Shown here: positions 35,384 to 44,177 of the stretch, in pieces | Position numbering within the stretch: position 1 is the first letter of the stretch | Layout of the letters: each line of letters starts with the position of its first letter | Made by a program: the position numbers and the translations under genes | Notes under the pieces: model-generated | What the model was told of the DNA's origin: nothing | What the model saw: only the letters and a program-made list of their open reading frames with translations | The model's database searches: none | Assembly (NCBI RefSeq): GCF_029894125.1 | Contig: NZ_JARXYZ010000001.1 | Span: 310,001 to 374,000, forward strand | Direction of reading: 5' to 3' | DNA: 64,000 bases | Source of the DNA: Kitasatospora sp. MAA19 | GTDB taxonomy: Bacteria; Actinomycetota; Actinomycetes; Streptomycetales; Streptomycetaceae

Positions 35384-36181
35384 TCAGCGCTGGACCGGCG
35401 CCGGGATCCCCAGCAGGCGGTCCCGCAGCACCGGGAACTCCTCGCGGGCCTTGGCCACCTCGGCCGGGTCGAACTCGACGGTCAGTACCTGCTCCTCCGT
35501 ACCGGCCTCGGCCAGCACCCGGCCCCACGGGTCCACCACGATGCTGTGCCCGGCCTGCTCGACCCCGGCGTGCGTCCCCGCGGTGTTGCAGGCCAGCACG
35601 AACGCCTGCTCCTCCACCGCGCGCGCCCGGGCCAGCAGCGTCCAGTGCTCGCGCCGCCGGGCCGGCCAGGCCGCCGGGACCACCAGCAGCTGCGCGCCGG
35701 CGTCCAGCAGCGCCCGGAACAGCTCCGGGAAGCGCAGGTCGTAGCAGGTGGCCAGGCCCAGGGTGGCGAACTCGGTGGGCGCGGTGACGATCTCCTGCCC
35801 GGCACCCATCACCACCGCCTCGCCGCTGTCGAAACCGAAGCGGTGGATCTTGCGGTAGGTGTGCACCAGCTCGCCGTCCGGCGCGAACAGCAGCGAGGTG
35901 TTGTAGATCGGCCCGTCCGGATCGCGTTCGACGATCGAACCGGCGTGCAGCCAGACCCCGGCCGCCCGGGCGGCGGCCGCCATCGCGTCCGAGGTGGGCC
36001 CGTCCAGCGTCTCGGCGCCGTCCGACCACAGGTCGTACGCGAAGCCGCCGAGCGGCCACAGCTCCGGCAGGACCACCAGGTCCGCACCCTGCTGCGCCCG
36101 GACCAGGGCGGCGGCCCGGGCCCGCCGCTCCGCGGGCGGCTCGGCGTCGGATACCGCGAGTTGGATCAATGAAGCGCGCAC
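35384..36181 (-). CDS. carbon-nitrogen hydrolase (nitrilase superfamily amidase)
   Basis: The 265-residue enzyme carries the Glu-Lys-Cys nitrilase-superfamily triad: LPELWPLGGF (Glu), TYRKIHRFGFDSGEAV (Lys) and GLATCYDLRFPELFRAL (Cys). The second Glu, in ARARAVEEQAFV, is also present. It most resembles omega-amidase/Nit2-like enzymes that deamidate 2-oxoacid amides or repair metabolites. GTG 36181 gives the family N-terminus VRASLIQLAV; GTG 36196 is an alternative supported by a TAGGTC box 7 nt upstream. It lies 58 nt from the GntR gene and may be in its regulon. Confidence 0.9.
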   Translation of the reverse strand: MRASLIQLAVSDAEPPAERRARAAALVRAQQGADLVVLPELWPLGGFAYDLWSDGAETLDGPTSDAMAAAARAAGVWLHAGSIVERDPDGPIYNTSLLFAPDGELVHTYRKIHRFGFDSGEAVVMGAGQEIVTAPTEFATLGLATCYDLRFPELFRALLDAGAQLLVVPAAWPARRREHWTLLARARAVEEQAFVLACNTAGTHAGVEQAGHSIVVDPWGRVLAEAGTEEQVLTVEFDPAEVAKAREEFPVLRDRLLGIPAPVQR

Positions 36182-36354
36182 AGTACCACCGTCCACGGCA
36201 AGAGACCTACGATCGTCACCCGAAAGCGCTGCCCAGCTGTCTCCCGGCAGCGTAACGTGCGGTTAGCGTGTGCGCCCGGAAGCCGGACCAACCCGGCCGA
36301 CCGGGGAGGCCGGGCGCAGAGGGCAAGGAAGCTGACGGAAGGCCGGAAATTCCC

Positions 36355-37176
36355 GTGACGGACAACCAGACCGTGCAGGCTTACACGGAGGCGTGGACCC
36401 AGAGCATCGAGTCCATATCGGAGCTGGTCGCCCCCCTCCCCGAGGGCTCCTGGAACCGGGCCACCGAATGCTCCGGCTGGTCGGTCCGGGACGTCGTCTC
36501 GCACGTCATCGCGGTCGAGTCCGAGCTGCTCGGCGACCCCCGCCCGATCCACTCGCTGCCGCGTGACCTTCGCCACGTGACCACCGAGTTCGCCCGCTAC
36601 ATCGAGCTGCCGGTCGACAAGCGCCGCTGCCACACCGCGCTGGAGATGACCAGCGAGCTGGAGTACACGATCATCCGCCGCTCCCGGGCACTGCGGAATG
36701 CCAAGCAGACGCCCGAGGAGCCGGTGCGCTGGCCGGCCGGCCCGCACAGCCGCGACGTGCCGTACCACGAGCTGCTGCGCCTGCGGGCCTTCGACGTCTG
36801 GGTGCACGAGCAGGACCTGCGCCGGGCCCTGGACACCCCCGGCAACCTGGACGCCCCGGCCGCCCTGATCACCCGGGACGTGCTGCTGGGACTGCTGCCC
36901 AAGGCCGTCGCCCACCAGGCCGGCGCCCCGGCCGGAACGGCCCTGGTGCTGGACGTCACCGGCCCGGTGGAGTTCCTGCGCACCGTCCGGGTCGACGCGG
37001 CCGGCCGTGGCACCGTCGACGAGTCGATCAGCCTGGCCCCGGACGTCCAGCTCACCATGGACTGGGAGACCTACCTCCGGCTCGCCTGCGGCCGCGGTCG
37101 CCCCGGACCGGTGACCGTCGAGGGCGACAAGGAACTGGCCGACCGGGTCCTGGCCGCCTTCACCGTCACCGTCTGA
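36355..37176 (+). CDS. maleylpyruvate isomerase family mycothiol-dependent protein
   Basis: The 273-residue protein has an MDMPI N-terminal DinB-like domain: ATECSGWSVRDVVSHVIAVE, then YHELLRLRAFDVWVHEQDLRRAL, providing the metal-binding His/Glu/His. A C-terminal domain with MDWETYLRLACGRGRP follows. It probably acts with mycothiol on an unknown electrophile. GTG 36355 follows GGAAGGCCGG; a TAGCGT box (36264-36269) may give an about 80-nt leader. It is divergent from the nitrilase gene. Confidence 0.87.
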   Translation: MTDNQTVQAYTEAWTQSIESISELVAPLPEGSWNRATECSGWSVRDVVSHVIAVESELLGDPRPIHSLPRDLRHVTTEFARYIELPVDKRRCHTALEMTSELEYTIIRRSRALRNAKQTPEEPVRWPAGPHSRDVPYHELLRLRAFDVWVHEQDLRRALDTPGNLDAPAALITRDVLLGLLPKAVAHQAGAPAGTALVLDVTGPVEFLRTVRVDAAGRGTVDESISLAPDVQLTMDWETYLRLACGRGRPGPVTVEGDKELADRVLAAFTVTV

Positions 37177-37374
37177 CCCCCGCCGCATCCGACCCCTCCG
37201 CATGATCGCCGGGGAGCCGTGGTCCGTCACGGCGGACGTGTGCGCGGTGCCCGGCAGGTTGAACCCGAGCCGGGTGCGCCACGTCGTCGACGCGGCCCGC
37301 CCGCGGGTCGTCGACTCGCGCTCGATCAACCTCGCTTTCGGGCTGGTTGATCACGTTTCCACCGGTCGGAAGCC

Positions 37375-38718
37375 CTACGCCGCCGCCGCAACCTTCCGCC
37401 GGAGCCGCAGGATCATCACCGTGCCGACCACCAGCGGGGCGTACTGCCAGCAGAACGCCCAGCGGAAGGCGTCGGCCGAGTACTCCCCGGCGCCGGCCGG
37501 CGAGAGCCCGTCCAGCAGCACGCCGATGCCGAACAGCGTGATCATCGTCCCGATGAAGCCGCCCATGTTGACGATCCCGGAGGCGGTGCCGAGGCGCTCC
37601 ACCGGATTGCGCGCCCGGGCGTAGTCCAGGCCGACCAGTGAGGCCGGGCCGTTGCTGCCCATCACCACGATGATCCCGGCCAGCAGCCAGCTCGGCGGGT
37701 GCCCACCGGGCCAGGCCAGCACCAGCGCCCAGCCGAGCCCGGTGGCCGTGATGACGGTGAGCACGATCGGCATCCGGGCCCGCGCCGAGACCGAGAGCAC
37801 CCGGCCGAACAGGAAGCCGAAGGCCATGTTGCTGAGCACCAGCAGGGTCAGCAGCCCGCCGGCCTCGGCGCGGGACATGCCCTGCGCCTCCACCAGGTAG
37901 GGCAGGCCCCAGAGCAGGCCGAAGGCGTTGCCGGGGAACTGGGTGGTGAAGTGCACCCAGAGGCCGAGCCGGGTACCCGGCTCGCGCCAGCAGGCGCGGA
38001 CCTGCCGCCCGACCTTCGGCCGCGCCGCGGACGGCTGCTCCGGCGGCCGGGCGGCCGGCGCCGCCGGGGCCTCCTTCAGGAAGAGCGCGACCAGCGCGAA
38101 GACCGCGACGCCGAGCAGCGCGATCGCGGTGAAGGTGGGCGTCCAGCCCTCGTGGTGCAGGGCCTGGGCGAGCACCACGGTGGTGACCAGGTTGCCGCCC
38201 ATCCCGGCCAGGCCGGTCAGCTGGGCCACGAACGGGTTCCGGGCGGCCGGGAACCACCGGGCAGCGATCCGCAGCACGCTGATGAAGGTCATCGCGTCGC
38301 CGCAGCCGAGCACCGCCCGGGAGGCCAGCGCGGGGGCGAAGGAGGAACTGAAGGCGAAGGCCAGCTGGCCGGCACTCAGCAGGACGATGCCGAACAGCAG
38401 CACCCGGCGCGGCCCGAACCGGTCGACCAGCAGGCCGACCGGTATCTGCATGGCCGCGTAGACCAGCACCTGGAGGATCGAGAAGGTGGAGAGCGCGGAG
38501 GCGCCGATGCCGAAGCGGTCGGCGGCGTCCAGTCCGGCCACACCGAGGCTGGTGCGGTGGATCACCGCGAGGATGTAGACGCTGACGCCGATGGACCAGG
38601 CCAGCCAGGCCGCGCGCCCGCCGGGCGGGGAGGGGGCGGGGACGGCCGGGGGCTCGGCCGCGGTTCGGGGAGTGGAGACGGACAGGGGCGCGGCTGAACG
38701 GGCGGGCTCCACGGTCAT
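37375..38718 (-). CDS. MFS transporter
   Basis: The 447-residue protein has twelve predicted membrane segments. It carries the MFS motif GLLVDRFGPRRVLLFG between segments 2 and 3 and the related FLFGRVLSVSARARMP between segments 8 and 9. The basic central loop (about 205-235, Pro/Ala/Arg) separates the two halves. The GMGGNLVTTVVL and MGGFIGTMITL segments are reminiscent of nitrate/organic-anion transporters, but the substrate cannot be assigned. TAATCT lies 9 nt upstream of ATG 38718. Confidence 0.88.
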   Translation of the reverse strand: MTVEPARSAAPLSVSTPRTAAEPPAVPAPSPPGGRAAWLAWSIGVSVYILAVIHRTSLGVAGLDAADRFGIGASALSTFSILQVLVYAAMQIPVGLLVDRFGPRRVLLFGIVLLSAGQLAFAFSSSFAPALASRAVLGCGDAMTFISVLRIAARWFPAARNPFVAQLTGLAGMGGNLVTTVVLAQALHHEGWTPTFTAIALLGVAVFALVALFLKEAPAAPAARPPEQPSAARPKVGRQVRACWREPGTRLGLWVHFTTQFPGNAFGLLWGLPYLVEAQGMSRAEAGGLLTLLVLSNMAFGFLFGRVLSVSARARMPIVLTVITATGLGWALVLAWPGGHPPSWLLAGIIVVMGSNGPASLVGLDYARARNPVERLGTASGIVNMGGFIGTMITLFGIGVLLDGLSPAGAGEYSADAFRWAFCWQYAPLVVGTVMILRLRRKVAAAA

Positions 38719-38727
38719 AGTGCGACC

Positions 38728-38733
38728 AGATTA
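38728..38733 (-). promoter_or_regulatory. -10 box (TAATCT) close to MFS start codon
   Basis: On the reverse strand TAATCT is followed by 9 nt and ATG 38718, leaving at most a few nucleotides of leader. Confidence 0.4.
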
Positions 38734-38791
38734 GTCATCCCATGATGGGAGGCCTGGCACGGGGTGCGGTCGATCGGGCACGAACCCGGCC

Positions 38792-40021
38792 TCAGCCGGT
38801 CACCGTCCAGGACACCGACCGGGTCATGTAGCGGTCCCGGAAGGCCTCGTCCCGTACCCAGTCGGTGGTGTCCCGGACGGTCGCGGTCACGGTGGCCGTC
38901 CGCCCCGGGGCCAGGTTCAGCTGGGCGGTGTCCAGCGCACCGCCGCCGGCCTGCGGCACCACCGGGACGCCGTCCACCGTCCACTGCACCTGCAACTGGC
39001 GCGAGCCGGCCAGCGGCAGCGGCCGGACCTGCAGCCGGGGGCGCCCGGCCACCTCGCCGGGCGGCGGCGTCGGGGCGTCGGTCGGCCGGACCCTGCGGTA
39101 CAGCTCCTCGATGATCGCCTCGCGCGACGGCAGGTTGTACGCGCTGCCCAGGGTGCGCATCACCGAGTCGGGGGTGGGCCGGTAGAGGCCGTTGGCGCTG
39201 CGGTAGGCGCCGACCGTCCCGGCGCCGTCCGGGGACTCCACGCCCAGCCAGCGCCACCACTTGGTCTGCTTCTTGCGCATGTCGTCGGCGCCGAGGGTGG
39301 AGAGGTTCGGGTACTCGGCGTCGTCCGGGGCGCTGTCGTACTCGTCGCCGAGGTCCCCCACGGTGTGCCCGATCTCGTGCTGGATGATCCGCCCGGCGTC
39401 CGGGCTGCCGCCGGCCAGGGTGGTCACCCCGGTTCCGCCGGCGCCGCCGTACTCGCTGGAGTTGGCCAGCGCGATCAGGTACTGCGGCCCGGAGCCGTCC
39501 CCCGCGTACCGGGCGGTGGCGGCCTCGTCGGCGCAGAGCAGCCGGGCGGTGCCCTCACACCAGAAGTGCATGCCGAGCGGGGTGGCGGGATTGCGGCCCC
39601 GGCTCTCGGTCTCGGCTATCCCGGAGACCGGGGAGACCACCTCGACCCGCCGTATGTTGAAGTACCCCTGGTAGGTGCGGAACGGCTCGATGTCCATCAG
39701 CGCGCGCCAGGCCCGGTCCGCCTGCTGCCGGAACAGGTCCTGTTCGGCACCCGTGTAGCCGTCGCCGAGCAGGACCAGGGTGATCCGGTTGGCCGGGTCA
39801 CCGGTGCGCCGTATGTCGACGGTCGGGGCGGCCGCGGCCGGCCGGTGGTCGGCGCGCTGGACTGCGTGCGGCGGCACCGCCCGGTCCGCGGGGGCGCCCG
39901 GCCCGATCGCGCCGAACGGCGAGGGGCCGACCAGCTCCAGGGCGGAGGGGAGTACGGCGGTGGACACCAGCACGAGCGCGGCCAGACTCCGGACGAGACG
40001 GCCAGGGTTGCCAGGCGGCAT
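38792..40021 (-). CDS. secreted M64 family zinc metalloprotease
   Basis: The 409-residue protein has a signal peptide (LVRSLAALVLVSTAVLPSALEL) and an M64 (IgA-peptidase-like) catalytic domain. LVLLGDGYTGAEQDLF opens the domain, and the zinc site HEIGHTVGDLGDEYDS at residues 215-230 matches HExxHxxGxLxDEY of M64. A C-terminal beta-sandwich-like domain (about 320-409) follows. It is expected to be exported by Sec and to degrade proteins outside the cell. Confidence 0.9.
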   Translation of the reverse strand: MPPGNPGRLVRSLAALVLVSTAVLPSALELVGPSPFGAIGPGAPADRAVPPHAVQRADHRPAAAAPTVDIRRTGDPANRITLVLLGDGYTGAEQDLFRQQADRAWRALMDIEPFRTYQGYFNIRRVEVVSPVSGIAETESRGRNPATPLGMHFWCEGTARLLCADEAATARYAGDGSGPQYLIALANSSEYGGAGGTGVTTLAGGSPDAGRIIQHEIGHTVGDLGDEYDSAPDDAEYPNLSTLGADDMRKKQTKWWRWLGVESPDGAGTVGAYRSANGLYRPTPDSVMRTLGSAYNLPSREAIIEELYRRVRPTDAPTPPPGEVAGRPRLQVRPLPLAGSRQLQVQWTVDGVPVVPQAGGGALDTAQLNLAPGRTATVTATVRDTTDWVRDEAFRDRYMTRSVSWTVTG

Positions 40022-40225
40022 ACGGGTGCGTCCTCGGGGCTCCGGTCACCCGGCGTCGCCCGGGTGGTGGAGCGGAGACGTACCCGTACGGGTGTGTCGT
40101 CCCTACCACTCCCCGAAAAAGTCACCGACCTGGCCGAATGACTCACCCCACACCAGTCATTCCAACGACTGGAACAAGCATCAGAGCAACCGTCCGGACA
40201 GCGACCGGGGAACGCCCTTGCCCCG

Positions 40226-41449
40226 TCAGCGCTTGCGGAGGTTCAGCACCAGATGGGTGCCGAGCCCGAACAGCAGGCCCCAGAAGGCCGAGCCGATCCC
40301 GAACAGGCTCATCCCCGAGGCGCTCGCCAGGAAGGTCACCACCGCCGCGTCCCGCCCCTTCTCGTCCGCCACCGCCGCCGCCAGGCTGCCCTGCAGCGAG
40401 GCCAGCAGGGCGACCCCGGCGATCACCGCGATCAGCTCCTTCGGCAGGCCGGTGAACAGGCTCACCAGCACCCCGCCGAAGCTGCCCACCAGCACGTACA
40501 GCGCGCCCGAGGACATCCCCGCGACGTAGCGGCGGCGCGGGTCGGGGTGGCTCTCCGGGCCGGAGCAGATCGCCGCCGTGATCGCCGCCAGGTTCACCCC
40601 CGGCGAGCCGAACGGCGCCAGCAGCAGCGACATCACGCCGGTCGACCCGATCAGCAGCCGGTCGTCCGTCCGGTAGCCGAAGGCCCGCATCACCCCGAGG
40701 CCCGGCGCGTTCTGCGAGGCCAGCACCACGATCGTGAGCGGCAGCGCCAGCCCCACCATGGCCGCCCAGGAGAACGCCGGCACGGTGAACACGGGCCGGG
40801 TCGGCCCGCTCGATCCCAGGTGCAGCGGCAGTCCGACGGTCAGCGCCGCCAGCACCCCGCCCGCCAGCAGCGCCACCGGCACGGCGTACCGCGGCGCCAG
40901 CCGCTTGGCCAGCAGGAACGCCGCGAAGCTGCCCACCACCAGCACCGGCGCGCTGTGCACGGCGCCGAAGATCCCGGCGCCGAAGGAGAACAGGATGCCC
41001 GCCAGCATCGCGTTGACGATCCCGGCCGGCACCGCCGCGATCAGCCGGCCGAACCAGCCGGTCACCCCGAACAGCGTCACCACCACGGCGCTCACCAGGA
41101 ACGCCCCGACCGCCTCCCGGTACGGGTACGCGCCCAGGCTGGTCACCAGCAGCGCGGCCCCCGGGGTGGACCAGGCGGTGATCACCGGGGTCCTGGTCCA
41201 CCAGCTCAGCGCGAAGCCGCTCAGCCCGCTGCCGATGGACACCGCCCAGATCCAGGACGCCGTGTGCGCCGCGTCCAGCCGCCCGGCGGCCGCCGCCGCG
41301 AGCACCACCACCAGCGGCCCCGAGAACGACACCGCGATGCAGACCAGCCCCGCCAGCAGCGCCGGCCCCGACACGTCCCGCCGCAGCGACCGACGCTCCC
41401 CGCCCCCGTCCGACCCCGTCTCCGGTCGGACTGTCAGCTCCTCAGTCAT
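40226..41449 (-). CDS. benE: benzoate/H+ symporter BenE family transporter
   Basis: The 407-residue protein has twelve predicted membrane segments and BenE-type blocks: WWTRTPVITAWSTPGAALL, VPAGIVNAMLAGILFSFG, SQNAPGLGVMRAFGYRTD and PFGSPGVNLAAITAAICSGPESHPDP. BenE imports aromatic carboxylates with protons in Acinetobacter; no aromatic-degradation genes are nearby, so the substrate may differ. GATACT lies 6 nt upstream of ATG 41449 (leaderless). Confidence 0.87.
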   Translation of the reverse strand: MTEELTVRPETGSDGGGERRSLRRDVSGPALLAGLVCIAVSFSGPLVVVLAAAAAGRLDAAHTASWIWAVSIGSGLSGFALSWWTRTPVITAWSTPGAALLVTSLGAYPYREAVGAFLVSAVVVTLFGVTGWFGRLIAAVPAGIVNAMLAGILFSFGAGIFGAVHSAPVLVVGSFAAFLLAKRLAPRYAVPVALLAGGVLAALTVGLPLHLGSSGPTRPVFTVPAFSWAAMVGLALPLTIVVLASQNAPGLGVMRAFGYRTDDRLLIGSTGVMSLLLAPFGSPGVNLAAITAAICSGPESHPDPRRRYVAGMSSGALYVLVGSFGGVLVSLFTGLPKELIAVIAGVALLASLQGSLAAAVADEKGRDAAVVTFLASASGMSLFGIGSAFWGLLFGLGTHLVLNLRKR

Positions 41450-41455
41450 TCCGGA

Positions 41456-41461
41456 AGTATC
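41456..41461 (-). promoter_or_regulatory. -10 box (GATACT) of probable leaderless benE promoter
   Basis: On the reverse strand GATACT is followed by 6 nt and ATG 41449. Confidence 0.45.
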
Positions 41462-41655
41462 CCGAACGCCGCGTCCAAGGCTCCCGAAAAAACTTTTGAA
41501 CCCACCTGCAACCACCGCCGGGGATGCGCGTCTATACGGATGAAGGCACGGAGAGCGAGACCGGCGAGACCGGGGGGCGCTCCCACTCGACACCGAGCGG
41601 GCCCGGTCGTCTTCACCCACACACCGTCAGACCCATGACCCTGGGGAGTCACGTC

Positions 41656-42645
41656 ATGCGCACGTCCGTTATCACCCGTTTCGCGAAGAACGACCGCGCC
41701 TTCTCCGGCCGCCGCCGCATCGCCACCCTCGCCGCCGCCACCGTCCTCGCCGGCGGCGTCCAGTTCCTCGCCACCGACTCCGCCTGGGCCTGCGGAGGCC
41801 CGGACAACGCGGCCGTCGCCGACCAGAGCGGGCCCGCCGCGGGCGACCAGGGGGACGTGCGCACGGGCATCAGCGCCGGCTTCCACATGACCCCGCCCGG
41901 CCAGACCATCACCCCCGGCGGCCCGAAGCTCGAGATCGGCGACAGCGTCGGCAACTTCACCGGCGCCACGGTCCAGAACGCCTCCCCGCTGCTCGCGATC
42001 TACAACCCGCGCGGCGGCCTCCGGCCCCAGGACTTCGTGGTCGAGGTCTCCTCCGACCAGGGCTGGAAGACCGTGCCCCTGCGCCACGGCTGCGACCCGA
42101 CGCTGTGGGCCGACGCCCCCTCGGCGAAGGCCGACCGCCTGGAGACCGGCCGCGTCGCCAACTTCATGTACCGCGTGCGCCTGTCGGCACAGGCGCCGAA
42201 GGACCTCACCGAGCTCCAGGTCACCGTCGGCGGCCGGGCCAAGGGCTTCCCGGTGGAGACCAGCGAGGCGCGCACCGTCCGCGTGGTGCGCCAGGCCGAG
42301 AACCCCGCCCCGGCCCCCAAGCCCACCACCACCGCGAAGCCGACCACTCCGGCCAAGCCCGCCCCCGCCAAGCAGGACAAGCCCGCCCCGGCCAAGCCCG
42401 CCGCCGACCAGACCTCGGCCCCGGCCGCCACCAAGGCGCCCGCCGCCGCGCCCACCAAGGCCCCCGCCGCGCCGAGCGCGACCCCCAGTGCCGCCCCGGC
42501 CACCACCGCGCCGGCCGGCACCCCCGAGCTCGCCCAGACCGGCTCCAGCTCCTCCAACACCTTCCTCCTCGCCGCCTCCGCCGCCCTGCTCGCCCTCGGC
42601 GCCGGCGTCCTGATCGCCGTCCGTCGACTCCGTCCCCAGCGCTAG
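41656..42645 (+). CDS. LAxTG-anchored cell-wall surface protein
   Basis: The 329-residue protein has a signal peptide (ATLAAATVLAGGVQFLATDSAWA, cleavage before CGG), a folded domain of about 160 residues, and a Pro/Ala/Lys/Thr-rich wall-spanning linker (about 215-290). The C-terminal sorting signal is LAQTG, then a hydrophobic segment and RRLRPQR. Sortase E of Streptomyces recognises LAxTG, so this is a likely SrtE substrate. No sortase gene is in the window. ATG 41656 has GGGGAG at good spacing and is preferred over ATG 41635. Confidence 0.85.
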   Translation: MRTSVITRFAKNDRAFSGRRRIATLAAATVLAGGVQFLATDSAWACGGPDNAAVADQSGPAAGDQGDVRTGISAGFHMTPPGQTITPGGPKLEIGDSVGNFTGATVQNASPLLAIYNPRGGLRPQDFVVEVSSDQGWKTVPLRHGCDPTLWADAPSAKADRLETGRVANFMYRVRLSAQAPKDLTELQVTVGGRAKGFPVETSEARTVRVVRQAENPAPAPKPTTTAKPTTPAKPAPAKQDKPAPAKPAADQTSAPAATKAPAAAPTKAPAAPSATPSAAPATTAPAGTPELAQTGSSSSNTFLLAASAALLALGAGVLIAVRRLRPQR

Positions 42646-42663
42646 TCGACGGGCGGGCACAAG

Positions 42664-42711
42664 CGAAGGGGCCTTCCCCCCACACGGCGGTGTGGGGGGA
42701 AGGCCCCTTCG
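42664..42711. terminator. 22-bp hairpin between surface protein and E2 genes
   Basis: Perfect 22-bp stem (42664-42685 with 42690-42711) and loop GGCG between two convergent genes; a very strong bidirectional terminator. Confidence 0.9.
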
Positions 42712-42726
42712 TGACGTTCCGGGCCG

Positions 42727-44163
42727 TCAGCCCCAGGTGATCAGGCGCTTCGGGCGCTCCAGCAGGGCGGCCACGTCGGCCAGCACCTTGGAGCCCAACT
42801 CCCCATCCACCAGCCGGTGGTCGAAGGAGAGCGCCAGCGTGGTCACCTGACGCGGGACCACCTTGCCCTTGTGCACCCACGGCATGTCCCGGATCGTGCC
42901 GACGGCGAGGATCGCGGCCTCGCCGGGGTTGAGGATCGGGGTGCCGGTGTCGACGCCGAAGACGCCGACGTTGGTGATGGTGATGGTCCCGCCCTGCATG
43001 TCGCCCGGCGAGGTCTTGCCCTGGCGGGCGGTGTCGATCAGCTCGCCCAGCGCGACGGCGAGGCCCGTGAGGGTCTTGCCGCCGGCGTCCTTGATGTTGG
43101 GGACGATCAGGCCGCGCGGGGTGGCCGCGGCGATGCCGAGGTTCACCTGGCCCTTGATGACGATCTCCTGGGCCGCCTCGTCCCACTGCGCGTTGATCTC
43201 GGGATGCCGCTTGACCGCGGTGAGCAGCGCCTTGGCGACCAGCAGCAGCGGGCTGATCCGGACGTCCCGGCCCAGTTCGCCGCTCTCCTTGAGCCGACGG
43301 ACGAACTTCATCGTGCGGGTCACGTCGACCTGGACGAACTCGGTGACGTGCGGGGCGGTGAAGGCCGAGGCCACCATCGCCTGCGCGGTCGCCTTGCGGA
43401 CTCCCTTGATCGGCACCCGGACGTCGCCCGTGGTGCCGACCGGCGCCGGCAGCGCCTCGACCGGCGCGGCCTCGACGGGCCGCTCCGCCGGAGCGGCCCG
43501 CGCGGCGGCCAGGGCCGACGCGTGGGCGTGCACGTCCTCGCGGGTGATCACGCCGTCCTGGCCGGTGGCGACGACGGCGCGCAGGTCGATGCCGAGGTCC
43601 TTGGCCAGCTTGCGTACCGGCGGCTTGGCCAACGGCCGTCCCCCGACGGGCTGTTCGGCCACCACGGGCGCGACCTGCGCCGGCACCGGAGCGACCGGAG
43701 CAGCCGGCGCGGCCGGAGCCGGCGTCGCGTTGACGGTGGTCGTGGTCGTACGCCGGGCCCGGCGCTGGGCGGTGCCGGTGCGCGGGCCGTAACCGACCAG
43801 CACCTCGCGCCGCTCGGGCTCGGGCTCGGCCGACGCAGCGGCCGGAGCGGCGGCCTCGGCGGCGGGAGCAGCCGGAGCGGCGGCAGGAGCCACGGCCCCG
43901 GCCTCCCCGGCGACCGCGACCGAGATGATCGCGGTGCCGACGTCGACGGTCGCGCCCGCCGGGAAGAAGAGCTGCTCGACGACCCCGTTGAACGGGATCG
44001 GCAGCTCCACCGCCGCCTTGGCGGTCTCCACCTCGCAGACGACCTGCCCGTCGGTGACGGTGTCACCCGGCTTGACGTACCAGCTGAGGATCTCGGCCTC
44101 GGTCAGGCCCTCGCCCACGTCGGGCATCTTGAACTCGCGGAGCGAGCGAACTTCGGTGGTCAT
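42727..44163 (-). CDS. 2-oxoacid dehydrogenase E2 (dihydrolipoamide acyltransferase)
   Basis: The 478-residue E2 core has one lipoyl domain (KMPDVGEGLTEAEIL, lipoyl-Lys49 in VETAKAAVE), a long Ala/Pro linker, a peripheral-subunit-binding domain (PPVRKLAKDLGIDLRAVVATGQDGVI) and the catalytic domain with the acyltransferase motif SFDHRLVDGE. It transfers the acyl group from E1 to CoA. Gene order E1alpha-E1beta-E2 and the absence of an adjacent E3 are typical of branched-chain (bkd) complexes in Streptomyces, which feed branched fatty-acid starters. A pyruvate-type complex cannot be excluded. Confidence 0.92.
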   Translation of the reverse strand: MTTEVRSLREFKMPDVGEGLTEAEILSWYVKPGDTVTDGQVVCEVETAKAAVELPIPFNGVVEQLFFPAGATVDVGTAIISVAVAGEAGAVAPAAAPAAPAAEAAAPAAASAEPEPERREVLVGYGPRTGTAQRRARRTTTTTVNATPAPAAPAAPVAPVPAQVAPVVAEQPVGGRPLAKPPVRKLAKDLGIDLRAVVATGQDGVITREDVHAHASALAAARAAPAERPVEAAPVEALPAPVGTTGDVRVPIKGVRKATAQAMVASAFTAPHVTEFVQVDVTRTMKFVRRLKESGELGRDVRISPLLLVAKALLTAVKRHPEINAQWDEAAQEIVIKGQVNLGIAAATPRGLIVPNIKDAGGKTLTGLAVALGELIDTARQGKTSPGDMQGGTITITNVGVFGVDTGTPILNPGEAAILAVGTIRDMPWVHKGKVVPRQVTTLALSFDHRLVDGELGSKVLADVAALLERPKRLITWG

Positions 44164-44177
44164 CTTCGCTCCCCGGA

